The position numbers were made by a program, and so were the translations under genes. Below are positions 62,497-64,000 of a stretch of DNA of 64,000 bases, piece by piece. Below the pieces are notes generated by a model. The model saw nothing but the letters and a program-made list of their open reading frames with translations, ran no database searches and was not told where the DNA came from. How positions within the stretch are numbered: the first letter of the stretch is position 1; each line of letters starts with the position of its first letter. Origin of the DNA: Paenibacillus oryzisoli (GTDB taxonomy: Bacteria > Bacillota > Bacilli > Paenibacillales > NBRC-103111); assembly GCF_001653565.1 (NCBI RefSeq), contig NZ_LYPB01000069.1, positions 186,001 to 250,000 on the forward strand. Direction: 5' to 3'.

Positions 62497-63309
62497 TTAC
62501 TTCAGAATAGCCCCGGCCGTCAATGCATTTTCAATCTTTTCATTGCCAATCATATATACGATGATCATAGGTAAACTTGAGAGCACCATGGTTGCACCGA
62601 TAAGTCCCCAGTCTGAAACACCGACGCTAACGAAGAAGCTTAGCAAGCCGACAGTCAACGGCCGGAACTGATCCTTAGAGGCAATTATGAAGGCAAGCGG
62701 GAACTCATTCCAGATGCGCATGAATAACAGTACGCATTGTGTCATAAGTGCTGGCGTGATAATCGGGAATATGATTTTAAAGAAAGTCTGATACACGTTT
62801 GTTCCATCTATACAAGCTGCTTCCTCCAATTCCTTGGGGAGGGAACGGAGAAATGCAAATAGCATCAGCACACAGGAAGCGATCGCGAATCCCGAATACG
62901 GCAGTATGAGTCCCCAATAACTATCCTTCAGATGCATCCATTTAATTAATTGAAATAATGGAATTAATACAACTTCAATAGGTACGATCAACCCTAAGGA
63001 CACATAGAATAGTGCCACCGAATTGAATCTCCATTGCATTCTGCTCAGACAATACGCAAGCATACTCCCTGTCATAAGCGTGATGGCAATTGTTCCTACG
63101 GTATAAATCAAGCTGTTCTCGAAATAAACAAAGAAATGGTACTTTGACAACGCTTTACTATAGTTCATCCATTCCCATGAATAGGGGATACCGAAAGGAT
63201 TATTATACGCTTCACTTTTGGACTTGAGAGACATCGAGAACATCCAATATAAGGGAAATAGAAACGTGCAGCCTACGGCTATCCAGAATACACGGCTTAA
63301 GTATTTCAT
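62497..63309 (-). CDS. Carbohydrate ABC transporter permease (MalG type)
   Basis: 270-residue inner-membrane permease with six hydrophobic segments, EAA loop EEAACIDGTNVYQTFFKI and a normal C-terminus. It follows the MalF-type permease gene by 15 bases and forms the channel with it. The binding protein gene is presumably beyond the right edge. Substrate unknown. Confidence 0.92.
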   Translation of the reverse strand: MKYLSRVFWIAVGCTFLFPLYWMFSMSLKSKSEAYNNPFGIPYSWEWMNYSKALSKYHFFVYFENSLIYTVGTIAITLMTGSMLAYCLSRMQWRFNSVALFYVSLGLIVPIEVVLIPLFQLIKWMHLKDSYWGLILPYSGFAIASCVLMLFAFLRSLPKELEEAACIDGTNVYQTFFKIIFPIITPALMTQCVLLFMRIWNEFPLAFIIASKDQFRPLTVGLLSFFVSVGVSDWGLIGATMVLSSLPMIIVYMIGNEKIENALTAGAILK

Positions 63310-63324
63310 GATGATCTCTCCTCC

Positions 63325-64000
63325 TTAGAACTCCAGTTTTTCTCTAGCGACGAACCGTTGAATGAGAAAGGAGATGAAAAGGCACTCAAGAATAAATACA
63401 ACCGCAATAGCCGTTCCTTTACCAAATTCAGACGTTTCGAATGCCACATAATACATTTGATAAATAACCGTTCTCGATAAATCGCCCGGTCCACCGGCTG
63501 TCATAACGCGAACTTGCGAATAGAATGCCATGGAACCTAACGTAGATAAAATTAGTACATATTTCGTTACATCTTGAAGCAGCGGGATTGTTATTCTCAA
63601 GCACACTTGTGCAAAGCTAGCACCATCAATTAAAGCAGCTTCGTAATAATTTTTGGGAATTGTCTTGATTCCCGTATAGAATAGGATGGCGTTCAAACCG
63701 ATATATTGCCATAGAAAAGTCAGTCCGATACTTGGCATTACCGTGTTCTTTTCAGTAAGCCAGGAATGGGTCCAAGCATCCAGACCCAAGGATCGCAAAA
63801 TACTGTTAAACAATCCCGACGTTGGTTCGTAGAAGGAAATCCACATTTCTGCGACAACAGTTACTGATAATATGGCTGGAAGCATGGCAGCTGTTTTAAA
63901 AAAACGGCGCAACTTTGGTGTTTGTACATCGATAAAAAGAGCAAATATTAAAGAAAGCGGTAAACCCAGCAAGACCGAAATACCTACAATTAGATACGTA
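63325..64000 (-). CDS. Carbohydrate ABC transporter permease (MalF type), 5' end outside the window
   Basis: The frame is open to the right edge, where the visible part begins TYLIVGISVLLGLPLSL, so the start is missing. About 224 codons remain, with EAA loop EAALIDGASFAQVCLRI and the periplasmic loop TAGGPGDLSRTVIYQMY typical of MalF/UgpA permeases. Pairs with the MalG-type permease after it. Confidence 0.88.
   Translation of the reverse strand, partial: TYLIVGISVLLGLPLSLIFALFIDVQTPKLRRFFKTAAMLPAILSVTVVAEMWISFYEPTSGLFNSILRSLGLDAWTHSWLTEKNTVMPSIGLTFLWQYIGLNAILFYTGIKTIPKNYYEAALIDGASFAQVCLRITIPLLQDVTKYVLILSTLGSMAFYSQVRVMTAGGPGDLSRTVIYQMYYVAFETSEFGKGTAIAVVFILECLFISFLIQRFVAREKLEF

Overview
This window looks like a low-to-mid GC Gram-positive genome of the Paenibacillaceae (Paenibacillus or Cohnella type). 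The evidence is the dense array of LplABC/YtcP-type sugar ABC transporters, YesM/YesN two-component systems and AraC regulators, the cell-surface xylanase with S-layer homology (SLH) repeats, and the strong AGGAGG-like ribosome binding sites. No tRNA, rRNA, CRISPR array, insertion sequence or phage gene was seen. Almost everything serves capture, cleavage, import and sensing of plant polysaccharide fragments. Genus assignment is inference.

Layout, left to right (most genes on the minus strand). 1-5339: yesM-yesN, a 37-codon small ORF and two permeases (the second runs off the left edge). 5513-8155: oxidoreductase, SGNH hydrolase and a 111-residue unknown protein. 8418-8608: four copies of a 27-nt imperfect inverted repeat. 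8801-16234: sulfatase, membrane-bound AraC-type sensor, two permeases and a binding protein, with a hairpin that can mask the ribosome site of the first permease. 16372-17256: a divergent AraC regulator. 17334-23212: AraC regulator, binding protein, two permeases (the second with a one-base frameshift), an oxidoreductase and a YhcH-type protein.

23439-42121 is a xylan-use region. An intracellular GH10 xylanase, a 35-codon membrane peptide, a 1400-residue SLH-anchored GH10 xylanase and a CE1-type esterase appear to form one operon. A regulator operon with the order response regulator, kinase, response regulator follows, then an lplA-lplB-ytcP transporter. The GH10 and lplA promoters share a 22-nt element overlapping the -35 region, a likely YesN site. 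A secreted beta-helix protein with ricin-type repeats and a very good cre site follows.

42147-51344 is the most remarkable part. Two large secreted hemicellulases (GH30-GH43 and an arabinoxylan arabinofuranosidase-like GH43) each end in both a cohesin and a dockerin. Between them lies a protein made of an N-terminal cohesin and three C-terminal SLH repeats. This gives all the parts of a minimal, self-linking, surface-anchored cellulosome-like complex in one operon, without a classical scaffoldin.

51653-62396 encodes a YtfQRT-YjfF-type pentose/furanose ABC transporter with two binding-protein paralogues and a divergent three-component sensor (kinase, regulator, sugar-binding lipoprotein) resembling AraPST of Geobacillus. 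62497-64000 holds two more permease genes, the last cut by the right edge.
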